From Anisus vortex (lineage: Eukaryota; Mollusca; Gastropoda; Planorbidae): DNA of 64,000 nt. This document shows positions 1-13,400 of this stretch, one piece after another; the stretch's first letter is position 1, and each line of letters opens with the position of its first letter. A program made the position numbers and the translations under genes. Location of the stretch: positions 40,286,498 to 40,350,497 of the forward strand of contig OX421492.1 in assembly GCA_949126835.1 (NCBI GenBank). The letters run 5' to 3'. The notes beneath the pieces were generated by a model. It had not been told where the DNA came from and made no database searches. It saw only the letters and a program-made list of their open reading frames with translations.

Positions 1-890
1 TTACTGTCACATAGGGAAATTGTCAGACAATTTTGATGTTTAGTTTGGGTTAGGAATTGAGTGCTGGCAAGTTCAGTAATATATTTAGAAATAAGGTGTT
101 TTGATTCCCTTGGATATCACAGAATGGGGAAAAGTGCAAGTCTTATTTGTGGCAGGTTTGATGTTCATCTAATGTTGTGTTTCTTATTTTTTCTTTTACA
201 TAGTTAAACACATTAAATAGTTATACTTGTTAATGGGTATGTAATAAGTTAAAGGAATGCTTATTCTACTGTTCAAGTATGGCAAGTATGTTACAGCTCA
301 ACATGTTATAGTTAATGCTTATATGTTTCCATTTAATTAGTTTAAGGGCCTAAAATATCAAAAAGGCGTTTTCTTGTTGTCCTTGTGGTGGATTTGAAAT
401 ATTTTATTTTAAAGTATGAACTGAACATAAAAATGAATATTATAATTAAACAACCCCTAAAAAAAAGTGTTTTTTAAAATATAAATCCTTTCTATTATAA
501 GTGTTTTAATTATGCGTTAGCCTTAGAAAGGTTTTGTTCTTTGCCACCTACAAAAAAAACCCACTATATTACCAAAAGCAAAATAAATGAATATATTAGG
601 GCCTACATTTTTAATGATTTAATGATATTGGGAGTGAGTGTTGAGGTGGTTTAATATGGATTTACCAATGCCCATTCTAGAGTGTAAAGAAAAAAATACG
701 GTTACAAACTAATTGGGTGTGGTGGGGGGGGGGGGGGGAATGTGGCTTAAAATTTGATAGAATGTGTTGCCCAGTGCTTAACATCTATGTCCCAAGTTTA
801 AGATCAATAGGATGACGGGATGTGGTTCAATTAAAGGTTGGTCTGTCGCGAGCCACCAAGTGTACCAGAAACAAAGTTTGGCGAAGTTAA

Positions 891-963
891 CCCTTACAGT
901 CCCGGGCGCGTATATAGCGGAACTGAAGGCAGCATAGATAGAAGTAGGTCGGTACGGGAAGGG
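891..963. mobile_element. 73-bp piggyBac-like MITE, copy 1
   Basis: A 73-bp unit is flanked on both sides by TTAA (887-890 and 964-967). It starts CCCTTACAGTCCCG and its other end, read in reverse complement, starts CCCTTCCCGTACCG. TTAA target duplications and CCC-starting inverted ends are the hallmark of piggyBac-type transposition. A second copy of identical length lies at 52809-52881 in reverse orientation with only three mismatches. The element has no coding capacity and must be mobilised in trans. Confidence 0.75.
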
Positions 964-1069
964 TTAATATAAAGCTTTTTAAAAATACTTCAGTTCTAAA
1001 TATTTAACTCAACTTTTTGTTTAAATTTGGCATTCAAAAAAAGTGCACTCTGGTAGGCTAAATAATGTA

Positions 1070-1172
1070 CAGGGTGGGCCAATAAAATGTTACCAACTTT
1101 AACAAAATAATTCCTCATTTTGAAAACCTGTGCATGATTAAAAAATTAAAAACATTTTATTGGCTCACCCTG
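1070..1172. mobile_element. Tc1/mariner-like MITE, 103 bp
   Basis: The ends CAGGGTGGGCCAATAAAATG and the reverse complement of CATTTTATTGGCTCACCCTG form near-perfect inverted repeats of more than 20 bp with one mismatch (G/A). TA dinucleotides flank both ends (1068-1069 and 1173-1174), the target duplication of Tc1/mariner elements. The 103-bp body is too short to encode a transposase, so this is a non-autonomous copy. Confidence 0.75.
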
Positions 1173-2774
1173 TATATAGTACATAGAAATTGCCTTCGCC
1201 TCATATAATGTCATTCAATGAAGTATTGTCTTTTAAATATGTTTGATTCCACTATGTGAAATTTTTCGCGTCATGAACTTTATTGCTTGACATTTCCTCA
1301 GAGTATGAACAATGTCAGGTCTGTTATACATGAGAGTAAAATGTGAAAGTAAATGATATTGTCATTAAAAATAAGACTTGATGTTTGTATTGTGCGTTTT
1401 GTGTGTGTGTTTGTGGAAGCTTATACGATGATTAGGAGTAGTGAATAGTTTTATACTTGATGTTCAAAACTATAGAAATACCCTTTCTTTAAAACAAAAT
1501 AATCAGCAAACGGTGTCGTTGTGTTGTTAAAAGCAAATACTTCTTGGTTATTTTAAAATAAAAATACTTATTGGCCTTTTCTGAAAAAAATTCAAACAAC
1601 TGTAAATGTAAATGATTATTGGCTGTATATCTTTTTTAAGCATGATAACAAATGTAGGATGTTAAAACAAGATAGTTAAAATATACTTCTTTTTTTAATG
1701 ATCTATCCATGTAGTGGGATAGTAATTAGTGCTATATGTATAGCGTGACATTTGCACGGTATTGAAAACCGACAAGTAAGACTATTTATTAGTAATATAA
1801 AATGGTAAACCTCTGTGTAGAGATACCCCTTAACTCACCGGTATCTCCTGTACACCGCCACACTCTCCCACCCCTTCCCTCTTGACCATCAATACTAGTT
1901 GCCCTGTTGTCTCTATTTCGGGGTTTGTTCTTCATATAAAAAGAAGATTACGTTGAGTGTAGGCCTACCGTATTTCAATTTGGCAAGTGGCCAGAACACT
2001 GATTTTATTCTAGGAAATAATGAGCAGATCTCTGTTTCCACTTGGAGACGTGAACATGTACATAACATTGTGAATGGGACTTAACTTCTGTATAGGTTGA
2101 GTTTGCACCTTTCCCCTCCCCCCCCCCCTAAAAAAAAAGACACCCTCTCTCGGGCACTGTTTCTTTAAGCTGAAATTCCTTATACCTAGGTACACTAGCC
2201 CAATAGAAGACCATGAATGGTTTGGTTCTTTTTTCTTTGTGTGTACATTTTCTTGTTTGTTCTTACAGTTGTATTCATTAGAATAGTTTAAAGAACTCGG
2301 AATGGAGATATACATTAAATTATCGATTTTGTGTAACGCCCCGTGAATGTTTAAGGAATCAAAAATCAATTAATAAAACGGCAAAAAACGGATTACTGTA
2401 TGCAACGAAAATAAGAAATGAATGATTTCATGTCGTTAGGCTGTACATAGATTAAATCATACATTACGATCAAACACTAACTCTTTTCTTTTGATTCTTT
2501 CTTTCTTTTGTTCTCTCCAATGTTAAAGTAAGGAAGAAAACAATATACGGGTATTCCTTTCTTAGTTCGCGTGTATTTCCTTTTCATTTTACAAATTAAA
2601 CAATTAAACAGCTTGAATATGTACAAACCTAGTTTGTCACACGTCATAACTTAGTGCATATCCTTCGCTTAACAGTGTTTCCTATGCTTAACGTATCCTA
2701 AGCTTAGCGTAGGCCTATACTAGTCTATCTTTTACGTCTCTTAGTGTTTCTTGGAAATTGATATAAAGACGACA

Positions 2775-3143
2775 TTACACAAGAAGAGACACCTGCGATT
2801 TCAATAGAAACAATTTCATTGCACCGTTCACAAAATGAAAGCCCACTGCCATAACTCCAATCAATCCACTATTTCCCTCTCGTGCTCCCCAAATTGGTTT
2901 GCTAAACAGTTGAGCCATACTCGGCTGTTGAATGTTTTCTTGGTAGACTAGAGACTTTGATACTACACTCGATTCAGTGGAATGTTGAGAAGAGGTTTTC
3001 GGACACTGTCGGTGTTGTCCAGGAATTGGCGCTGGCCGAGAAGGTAGAGATCCAAAAATTGACTTTCTTATGAATGAATAGATGAATTTATTGGATGTTT
3101 GATGTCTTTTTACTATTTGTGCTTTTACTTGGTTTGTGTACAT
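2775..3143 (-). CDS. unrecognised open frame, possibly a short membrane protein
   Basis: A 122-residue open frame on the minus strand, less AT-rich than its surroundings. The C-terminal third contains a basic/aromatic segment (FSKPIWGAREG) followed by a moderately hydrophobic stretch (GVMAVGFHFVNGAMKLFLL) that could be a membrane anchor. I do not recognise any family. No clear splice sites or promoter support it, and in this composition a 122-codon frame can occur by chance. It may be a decayed exon or a processed pseudogene. It would lie antisense within the presumed phosphatase intron. Confidence 0.15.
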   Translation of the reverse strand: MYTNQVKAQIVKRHQTSNKFIYSFIRKSIFGSLPSRPAPIPGQHRQCPKTSSQHSTESSVVSKSLVYQENIQQPSMAQLFSKPIWGAREGNSGLIGVMAVGFHFVNGAMKLFLLKSQVSLLV

Positions 3144-3650
3144 GGCTACTGTTATCTTTCAACATGTACTCTTTATTTCCTAAGCACACACTAGTTGTCA
3201 ACTGGCTAATTTCTTGGAGATTTTTATTGAGGTACTCTTTTAGATATCTTCTCTATTTCACAGACATTGAAAAAAAAAACACAAAACAATTTTTTTCATA
3301 ATAGTTGTGTGATTGTAAATTGCCCCACTCTTTCAAACCTTCTTTTTATTTTACCATTCGCCTAATCGACGTTTTTTAATTGTAGGTATAAATATTGTTT
3401 CTTGGCATTCTGATGCTAAATACAACATTATCCTAACTCTAACCGGATTCAATGAACAACACAGTAACTCGAGCTGACTTAATCGCGTGCATTATTTATA
3501 GCTTTGTATACTACACAGACCGGGTGATATTAATTTTATCTTGTAATACTTCTTGCATTATACTGACACTAAATCTCATGGTCAGGTTGTGTTTGTGTTT
3601 ACAAAATTGCCAACAGCACAACTGCGTGCTATTTACAATCACAAACTGTT

Positions 3651-4909
3651 TACATACTTGTGTAACATTTACTGACTAGACCGCTGTTGCTTGGTAAAGA
3701 AGGGCCCAATTTATTATTACATACTTGTGTAACATTTACTTTTACTGACTAGTTCGCTTTTGCTTGGTAAAGAAGGGCCCCATTTACTATTTATTACTTA
3801 CATACTTGTGTAACATTTACTGACTAGATCAATGTTGCTTGGTAAAGAAGGGCCCCATTTACCTATTTATTACTTACATACTTGTGTAACATTTACTGAC
3901 TAGTTCGCTTTTGCTTGGTAAAGAAGGGCCCCATTTACTATTTATTACTTACATACTTGTGTAACATTTACTGACTAGTTCGCTTTTGCTTGGTAAAGAC
4001 GGGCCCCATTTACTATTTATTACTTACATACTTGTGTAACATTTACCGACTAGTTCACTGTTGCTTGGTAAAGAAGGGCCTCATTTATTACTTACATACT
4101 TGTGTAACATTTACTGACTAGACCGCTGTTGCTTGGTAAAGAAGGGCCCCATTTACTATTTATTACTTACATACTTGTGTAACATTTACTGACTAGTTCG
4201 CTTTTGCTTGGTAAAGAAGGGCCCCATTTACTATTTATTACTTACATACTTGTGTAACATTTACTGACTAGACCGCTGTTGCTTGGTAAAGAAGGGCCCC
4301 ATTTACTATTTATTACTTACATACTTGTGTAACATTTACTGACTAGTTCGCTTTTGCTTGGTAAAGAAGGGCCCCATTTACTATTTATTACTTACATACT
4401 TGTGTAACATTTACCGACTAGTTCACTGTTGCTTGGTAAAGAAGGGCCTCATTTATTACTTACATACTTGTGTAACATTTACTGACTAGACCGCTGTTGC
4501 TTGGTAAAGAAGGGCCTCATTTATTAGTTACATACTTGTGTAACATTTACTGACTAGACCGCTGTTGCTTGGTAAAGAAGGGCCCCATTTACTATTTATT
4601 ACTTACATACTTGTGTAACATTTACTGACTAGTTCGCTTTTGCTTGGTAAAGAAGGGCCCCATTTACTATTTATTACTTACATACTTGTGTAACATTTAC
4701 CGACTAGTTCACTGTTGCTTGGTAAAGAAGGGCCTCATTTATTACTTACATACTTGTGTAACATTTACTGACTAGACCGCTGTTGCTTGGTAAAGAAGGG
4801 CCTCATTTATTAGTTACATACTTGTGTAACATTTACTGACTAGTTCACTGTTGCTTGGTAAAGAAGAGCCTCATTTATTACTTACATACTTGTGTAACAT
4901 TTACTGACT
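3651..4909. repeat. tandem array, about 75-bp unit
   Basis: About 17 head-to-tail copies of a unit containing ACATACTTGTGTAACATTTA, then CTGACTAG, TTGCTTGGTAAAGAAGGGCC and CATTTACTATTTATTACTT. Full units are 75 bp; shorter units lack the ACTATTT block. Variants (GACCGCTG, TTCGCTTT, TTCACTGT after CTGACTAG) recur in a repeated order, so blocks of several units were duplicated together. It is non-coding. Confidence 0.95.
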
Positions 4910-6417
4910 GTATCGCTAGCTTTAATGTAGGATTGGAGGAAGGTGGTTCAGGATTGGGGGGAGGGGGGAGGGGCAAATATATGAAGCTTGCTATCTTATA
5001 AGACTAGTGGCGAAAATTGGGTGTGATGATTTTTTTATGGGCAAGGTACAATAGGGGGGGGGGGTCAGAATGTCGTACGCTAATATAGCTAGTTTGAATC
5101 TCCTTTAGATGTAAAGAAACTTATTTTCGCCTCGAATCATCGGCTTTTTGATACATACGTAGTTTCTCTCTATTTCTCTTTCTGAGAGTTATGCACAGTA
5201 AAACAGTTATCTTATAACTATTACACACAGCGTCTGTTTACTAAGGGCAGGTGGCGTTGCAAGCTGATGATTAAAAGGCTTTCATGTTTATTGCAAACTT
5301 TATATTGAACTAATTGGGTTACACGTCCATCTTCAGTAGACTAATACATAAGACGTAGTGCAATCATTGAATGCTTAAACGAATTCCTGTTTGATACTCG
5401 TAATTGTTATTGTGTAACATTTCAATATTTTCACATAACATTTCAATATTTTCACTCTATTAAACCATTTTTTTAAATTGTTGATGTAAATTTTGGCAAT
5501 CTTGGCTTGGATTCCTTCTGATGAGATAATTGCTTACATCTTTGCCAATGCCATTACGTAGTTTCTTGTTTTCATTTCTTATCACGAGGCGGTGGTAGGA
5601 AATGTAGAGGTGGAATACTGCCAAGTAACCCGTCAAGTAACAGAGTCCGCCTTTTTCTTTTTTCTTTTGATGCAGTCGTGTAGCGGCACATTTCTATAAT
5701 AATGGCTTGCGTGTCTTTCTTTGACATGATGGGGAATATGTTTTAATTGGATATGTATTCGCTGGGATTATTTCAGTAGTGGATGACAGTATCAAAGTGC
5801 TGTTGGCATACTTGTGTGGAGTTGTTATGCTATGCAGGAGATATCTAGTTATTTCATTAGGTTCATGTCTGTCTGGCCATTGACTTATTTAAATACAAGA
5901 AAGTGTTCATTGTATACATCTTTATTTGTGTTTTAAAATAGAATATTTCTTTTAACAGCTGTATTGCCTACAATTCAAAACAAACCGTTTATATCCCCCT
6001 CCCCTTTTTCTCCTTTTCCATCTGAAAACAATTATTTTAATTGTATAATCTATGTGCTAAAAGTGTTAAAAGCAAGCGTAATGTTAAGTACCACTTATAG
6101 ATGTGGTATATAGCACATGTTATATAGCACCTAGAGTGGCTATTACTTGCATTAAAATTACTACACATATTTTCTCTCAATACTTTTCCACCACCATATT
6201 TGACAAATATCTTCCTGCTTGTTAATAATCTCTAACTTTACACTCATCTAGCCTGTTTATAAAATAACAACAAATGTTGTAGATACATAAAACATGAACT
6301 TGTTGTAAACTAAAAGATCCTTCTTTGAGCAATTGTTGGTTTTTGAATGTCAATATTCACTGCATGTACTATTGGGTTTCATCTAGTTACATGCCAACAT
6401 TGTTCCTTTCTCCACAG
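4910..6417. other. intronic sequence, no gene seen
   Basis: No open frame, RNA gene or mobile element end is supported here. It contains G-rich runs near 4955-4973 and 5053-5065. A pyrimidine-rich tract ending TTTCTCCACAG at 6407-6417 is the acceptor for the next exon. Confidence 0.6.
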
Positions 6418-6592
6418 TGATGGAGGATTTGTCAGCCACAGTTCAAGAGATGTCTATCCAGGAAATGTGCCGACCAAAGTGGTCAACTTCAGCAGCAATG
6501 CCGAGAATAACAATGGCTCCAGCGGAGCCGGCAGTGCCAACAACAAAGCTACAGAATCACTTTATGATCTTCCTTGTTATAACGAGTACTTG
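6418..6592 (+). CDS. PTPN4: PTPN4-like exon: Ser/Asn-rich linker before the PDZ domain
   Basis: The acceptor is TTTCTCCACAG and the donor GTGAGT at 6593. The first base completes a codon and the last codon (Leu) is complete. It encodes about 58 residues, low in complexity ([18 protein letters not shown]) and ending [10 protein letters not shown]. Disordered linkers are usual between the FERM-adjacent and PDZ regions. Assignment to the phosphatase rests on strand, on the 3' phase matching the PDZ exon, and on position, not on a recognised domain. Confidence 0.7.
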
Positions 6593-9500
6593 GTGAGTAG
6601 TTAGTGTAGTGACTGAGTGTGCAACATCATCTGTCTGAACACCTGAGTGTTATCTATTGTCAGCTTTGTACTTGTCTGCCTTGACTTATACTTGGGGGAA
6701 TGTATTAACATGCAACATCATCTTTTTGAAAACCTGTTATCTATTGTCAGCTTTGTACTTGTCTGCATTGACTTATACTTGGGGGAATGTATTAACATGC
6801 AACATCATCTGTTTGAAAACCTGTTATCTATTGTCAGCTTTGTACTTGTCTCCCTTGACTTATACTTGGGGGAATGTATTAACATGCAATATATTTACTA
6901 AGTCCATAATGCAAACACTGACACTCAAAGAATGTGCCACCAGCAACAGGAGAACTTTTAAAAACTGCTTTACCTGTCTATGAAAAAGGGGAATGGCTAT
7001 CAAAGTTGTTGTTTTTAAAGCACCTTAACTTTATCAAACTAAGTAAATGTTCACATGAAATATTTCATTTGTTTAACCAATATTCCTAAGTTTTCCTTAC
7101 CATACAATAATTGATCTGACATCATACAAATAAAGAATGCTCAGAACAACAGCCTTTTAGGTTGGAATTTTGACAAGTTCTAAGACAAACACTTCTTCCC
7201 TTTATCAACCCCCCCCCTCCCCAAGAGACCCCCATAACCCCCTCCCAACCCCCCCCCCCCCCCCCGAACCAAGTACACATTGAAATAAAGTACACAAGTA
7301 TTATTTGCATGTTTAGAGAGCATTAGAGTGATAAGCAAATTCCAACTCAATTAGCTTTCATGTACTGTCTGTTAGATAGCTTGCACTGATTGATGATAGT
7401 GTCCCAACTTTCCCCCCTCCTGTCCCCTTTCATCTGGTGTTTACAAACGGCACACGGTGTTTTAAGTAAGACATTTCTAAGTCCTTGTCAAAAGGTATTT
7501 ATATCATATTTATTTCACTGACCTGGATTAACATTGGGAGCGACTCAGTGGTGCCACATTTATTACTTGAAACTTGATGAATGGTTCAACGATTTGGTAT
7601 CTACTATGTAGATTGTCAATGAAACAATATATTTATAGAATCAACGTTGAAATTTTTTTTATTAAAAACACTTTTATTTACGGTACATTGTGTAGAAAAA
7701 CAAACACTTGAGTAACAGCCCTTTGATCCACTGCTATAATTGACGCGTTATAAACCCTGAGGCATTTTACTAAAGGTGTTGTAACAGTTCCTAACTTGAG
7801 TCTAGTTAGACAATATTAACACTTAGACACTACATTGATGGAGTTACGTATAATATGTGTAGAGTCTAGATGTGGCAGTAAGTTGTAATCCCATGATTCC
7901 ATTTAGTTATTATGTTGGTCGTCTCGCCTTTCTGTGGAATAATAGGGTAAAAAAAAGGGGGGGGGGTAACTCTAGTTATGTCTTAGCTCATGCCAACGTT
8001 GTTTGTCTCCCCCTCTTTGTATCGAATTAAATCATTGCCCACTGCGTGGGTTTGTACGGCTAAATCTTTTTGTAAAAGTCTTCATTTAAATAAAATATTT
8101 GTTTCTGGACACAACCCTACTCTGCTACTTCCACCATAGACTAGTTGACTGTTGTCACTTCAGTCCAAGTGAGTCGATTAGAAAGCAGGCGTACAATATG
8201 GAGCTCAGGTGAAGTCTACACACATTGCCCTCGTCTGACCCTTCGTGATTGGCACCTTTCTCCGTCCCTCTTTTTCTCTTCCTACAATGTCTCACATATT
8301 ATGTTCTTTCTCTTCTCTCTCCCACTGTATTCTACTCTCCCCCTCCCCCACCCCCCTCTCTCTCTCTCCAGGTGAGAGTGTAGCCTATGCGAGTATATGG
8401 TAATTGTGTAATAAATCCACAAAGTTATTCAGATGAATGACTAGGAAGCGACGATGCTGTATAACGTAGGAGTGGATGGAAATAACTTCAGTCAAGGCAG
8501 GATGAAGGCTGTGTATGGGGGCGGCCCAGGGGGGGGGGGGGGCGGGCGGTATATGACAACGGCTCTGGTGACGGTTTCATTAAATGTATGACACGAACTT
8601 CCTTCACCAGTTGCTAAATGTAGCAGCTGGTTTATTTGAATACCACCCGTTCATTTCTTCCTGTTTCTTTCATACAGTCAAATTCACTTTAAAAAAGAAC
8701 AACAGCCACAAACGTATTTCTTTTTATTTCTCTAATGTAATTGTCACCCCCCCCCCAACCCCACCTCCACTCCACCCACCCTATGTCCCTACCATCAGAA
8801 GTAAGGAAGGAGAAACGGGTTGTATTGCTTTGCTCCTCATTGTGTACCTGGGGCCGCGGCTCGTCTTGTAGATAACTGGGCCTGAAGGTTAAAGTATGCT
8901 TGTGAAATTCTTAAAGTGTTACTTGAATTCCAGTGTCCCCCTTCCACCCCCCCTCCTTTACCTTTTCATTGGATTCAAATTCCTGGCTGCATTAGGTCGC
9001 TGTGTGTTGTCGGTTCAGGGATAGTTTTTGTTCAAGTGTGTAGTGCTTCCCGTGTGTTTTATGTTGTTTTTGTTTATTTTCTCTTTCCTCCTGTGTGGGA
9101 CTGTGTATATATATATTTCTACATACTTGAGTGGTAGCCTCCCTCCAGGCGTTGATAGCACTGAATGAAATAATCAAATAATGAATCATCATCTACAGCA
9201 GGCTCTTGTTCTAAATGTTTCACTTTTACACCGAGGGTTGACAGTGATTGTACATTTCAACCGTGTTGTTAAGTAGATGTAGGTCCCTTGTGCACAGGGA
9301 TTCACAGTGTGTTGAGTTTTTGTTTGGTTTTAGAAAATGATTTAATTTTCTTCTCGTTGTAGTGAATATCAGTTCATCTTTTTTCGGATAGGCCTACCTG
9401 GATAATGTAGGCTATAGATGTCTGGATTATGTGTAAATGCCGCCTGGATTATCATTATGTCGAGATGACTGGATTGTGTAGCCTATGAGCAGATATAAAT

Positions 9501-10380
9501 TCTAAATGTTTCGATATTGTTTGTTTATAACAAATGGTTATTTCGATTTCTAGGTTTCAGCAAAACATAATTAAATAGAAAAACCAGCAACTAACATAAC
9601 GTGCCCCCAATGTGCTTGTTTCTTACTACCTTCAGAGTTTTCTTTTCTTTTTGTTAGTAAAAGAATAGACTAGCCTATACGCTGACATTGCTGGTGTCAT
9701 TTATTAGTCAATGACTATTTTTAGTCCATAGTTTTTATATGTGATCTCATTTTATATTAAAATCCGCTGATAAATTATTATCCACCGTGCAAGTAATCAT
9801 TTGTTTATGGAATTTCACATATTCTTTGTTGCTTTTTTTATATATTGAGCAATCGTAATATTTATCTGTTTCTGATAAATACGTTTTAGCGCCCCCCCCC
9901 CCACCTTAAGTCTATAATATATATATAAAAGTATAGTTTTATTTTGTATTTTTGTACGTGTCGTCATTTACGAGGGGGTGGTGTGGTTTAAAGATTACCC
10001 ATCTGCTTTTCATATTCATTCATGCAGAGCTAGCTTAAAAACAACATTTGAATTGAACCCATGGGGTTCATTTGTGTTTTGAATTGGTGTAGGCCTAGCC
10101 TACCTTTATATCGCCCCACAATTTCCCTGACAGTTTATCTAGCAAGTTGTATAAACTGAACACTCGTAAAGCTGGCAGTCTGTTACCCCGCGCTTAAAGT
10201 ATTATTTGACGGGTATTGGTGGCCTGCAGATTAACAGGAATGTCATATCACAGTAGATAACAACACGCACACTTGACACTGGGATTACATTATGGAAATA
10301 TGTAGTATATTATAGAGATGCTTTTTCTTTATCTTATATCTATCTATCACTCTACCTATCTATTTATCAGATTATCTGTT

Positions 10381-10413
<33 letters not shown>

Positions 10414-13400
10414 TTATATTACTAAAAGATCTCCCACCATTAGTTGTGCAAACTGCATCAATCAGAGCCATTGAGTGGGAAATACCTGTAATGTACACAA
10501 GTGTGTGTGTGTGCATACATTCCAAACATAACAGTACATTTAAGAAAGGTGTTGACACAGTTATCGTAACTTGGCGTTGGGTTGTTATCGCCTGAGGGTG
10601 CCTGGTCAAAGAAACGTTTATTGAAAAAAACAACTTATTCAGCTAGCATGTTATAGTATATAGTATATACCCGTGCGTGTCTTTCTTTTACTTTTCTTGT
10701 TATTCCTCATTCTGTTAAGTGTACACACTATTTGTCCAGCTAACTACCTACATACTAACTTCCTCATTCTGTTAAGTGTACACACTATTTGTCTAGCTAA
10801 CTACCTACATACTAACTTCCTCATTCTGTTAAGTGTACACACTAATTGTCTAGCTAACTACCTAAGTGTACACACTATTTGACTAGCTAACTACCTAAGT
10901 GTACACACTATTTGTCTAGCTAACTACCTAAGTGTACACACTATTTGTCCAGCTAACTACCTAAGTGTACACACTATTTGTCTAGCTAACTACCTAAGTG
11001 TACACTTTATTTGTCTAGCTAACTACCTAAGTGTACACACTATTTGTCTAGCTAACTACCTAAGTGTACACTTTATTTGTCTAGCTAACTACCTAAGTGT
11101 ACACTTTATTTGTCTAGCTAACTACCTAAGTGTACACACTATTTGTCTAGCTAACTACCTAAGTGTACACACTATTTGTCTAGCTAACTACCTAAGTGTA
11201 CACACTATTTGTCTAGCTAACTACCTAAGTGTACACACTATTTGTCTAGCTAACTACCTAAGTGTACACACTATTTGTCTAGCTAACTACCTAAGTGTAC
11301 ACACTATTTGTCTAGCTAACTACCTAAGTGTACACACTATTTGTCTAGCTAACTACCTAAGTGTACACACTATTTGTCTAGCTAACTACCTAAGTGTACA
11401 CACTATTTGTCTAGCTAACTACCTAAGTGTACACACTATTTGTCTAGCTAACTACCTAAGTGTACACACTATTTGTCTAGCTAACTACCTAAGTGTACAC
11501 ACTATTTGTCTAGCTAACTACCTACCTACTAACCCGTTCCCCCTTCACTCTTTTTATCGGTAAATGTTTATTTCATACGAATGTACTCGTTCCGCCATTC
11601 TAATTGATTTACCGTATTATGTTCGTCCACTCTAGTGTCAAACTTTTATAAGCACTTATCAACAAGGCCTAAAATGAACATTTTCTATTAGATGTTTACG
11701 TTTGTCCCTAACATGGGCATAGCAGCCACCGATATAAAACTGCTACCTCCGCTCAAAGAGGCGTACACAAATTTTAATGTGTGACACCTGACGGACACAC
11801 AAAAAAGAAAACACTATTCAAAAAGTATTGAGCGCCGAATTGAAAACACTCGCTCAAAAGCAGACTTTGCATATAAGTGTACATTACATATACATACAGA
11901 TTGAATGGTATTGTATCGTACAATGTTGTTATTGTTTTCCAACCATGTCATTTCAGTACAAGTTCCAACTGCGTGTTATTTTAAAGCGATGGAAGATTTT
12001 TAAGTGTGTGTGAGGGGGTTCATGGAGATACAAACAAGGAGGGTTTACATCGATGATCTTTTCGTGGGATTGTTTTTAAAAACATAATGTCCGCGGATGT
12101 ATTTATTGTTAGAGATTACCTAAGAGTATTATCTTTATCTGAATAAAAGTAGACCATGTGCCCCTCCCCCCCCTTCCCCCAAGCTGTTGTTTGGTCTAGT
12201 ATGAACGATCTATTAGTGTGAATATGTGACATGATAGCCAGCAGTGCCAGTTTATAGTACTTTATAGTAACCGCCTTCGAAATCTTTGACTAGGTATGTA
12301 AATAGTTCATTTATAATGCTGACCTTATCCTTACTATTCTTCCCATCGAACTGTTTTGTGGTGTAGGGTTTTGATCTAATGTTGTAGTTTGATATTCAAT
12401 TAGATTGTTTGCCTTTGTGCTGAACAAAACAAAAGGCCTTGGCGACGTAATGGATAAATGGATTATTGACATTCCGTAAGCAGCGGATTCACATACGTAA
12501 AAAACAAGATTTAACATAGGTTAAACTTCTAATGTGGAATTAAGCCTCATTTATAACAAGCGTGTGTACAGACAACTCTAACAAAAAGACCCGCTTATTT
12601 CAAAATTCTGCGGCTTGCACTTTTGAGTTTGTATAGAAAACGCCAAGGACAGAAACAGCAACAAAAGGGCTTGCCATGTCACTGACATGTTGCATCTGTC
12701 GGAAGACAGAGGTGGCATCCACGGCGAGAGATAATGTTGATTTTTATGGCAAGCCCTTTCAGCTGGCGACCTGGTCCTAGCAGTGAGAAGCTTGGTGCCC
12801 GGCGGGAGAAGAAGAACCAGCTCAGCAAAAAGCCCCAGGAGCAGCGCCTGGTCGTGCGGCAGTGCCGTATTGGATCGTCCATTGCCTTTAGTTTGGTTGG
12901 TGTCCCCCATGGTTCAGCTGATAAGCTTACTCCTTGTGTTGTAAGTATTAGTTTCGTTTTGCAAAGTACAAGGCTAGAGATATAGTATTGAACGTATTGA
13001 GATGTCCATTGCAGTTGGCATTTTCCATCTCGTCCAGCCCAACTGTGTTGATACTTACTTAATGCACACCTACATCATCACGTAGTAGAAAGCATAAGGG
13101 GTAGAGAAAATATCCTGTGTGCTGCTTATCTTGACTGCTGGGATCGTCATAGAAATTCTAGCTCTGTTCTGCCGATTATTCCTTATCCGCCCCCCCCCCC
13201 CCCCAAACTTTCCTAGATACACTCAACATGATAGGTAGTACTTCCCGCTCAATGAAACGTGAATTCATCATCAGGGCCTTAAAAAAAAACAACCTCAATC
13301 TTTTTTCTTTCTTTCTGGAATTAGTTGTGTCAGATTTACTTCACATCCGCATAGCAGTAAAAAAAAATGATTTATAACGTCTTTCTTTTGGCGCGACACA

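Larger units (their letters stand above)
1..3650. other. non-coding sequence 5' of the first visible PTP exon
   Basis: AT-rich sequence with no exon I can support on the + strand. It is probably an intron of the phosphatase gene, because the first visible exon (6418) begins in mid-codon and the FERM-encoding exons are absent. It holds two short DNA transposons (891-963 and 1070-1172), a long G run near 722-738 and a C run near 2118. One unexplained minus-strand open frame (2775-3143) is listed separately. Confidence 0.6.

Noticed and set aside
1..6417. FERM-domain exons of the phosphatase
   Set aside because: I looked for FERM-like segments in all + frames and found none; they must lie outside the window.
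12578..12910. Minus-strand frames of 110 and 67 codons
   Set aside because: Opposite the candidate + exon; no splice sites of matching phase and less protein-like composition.
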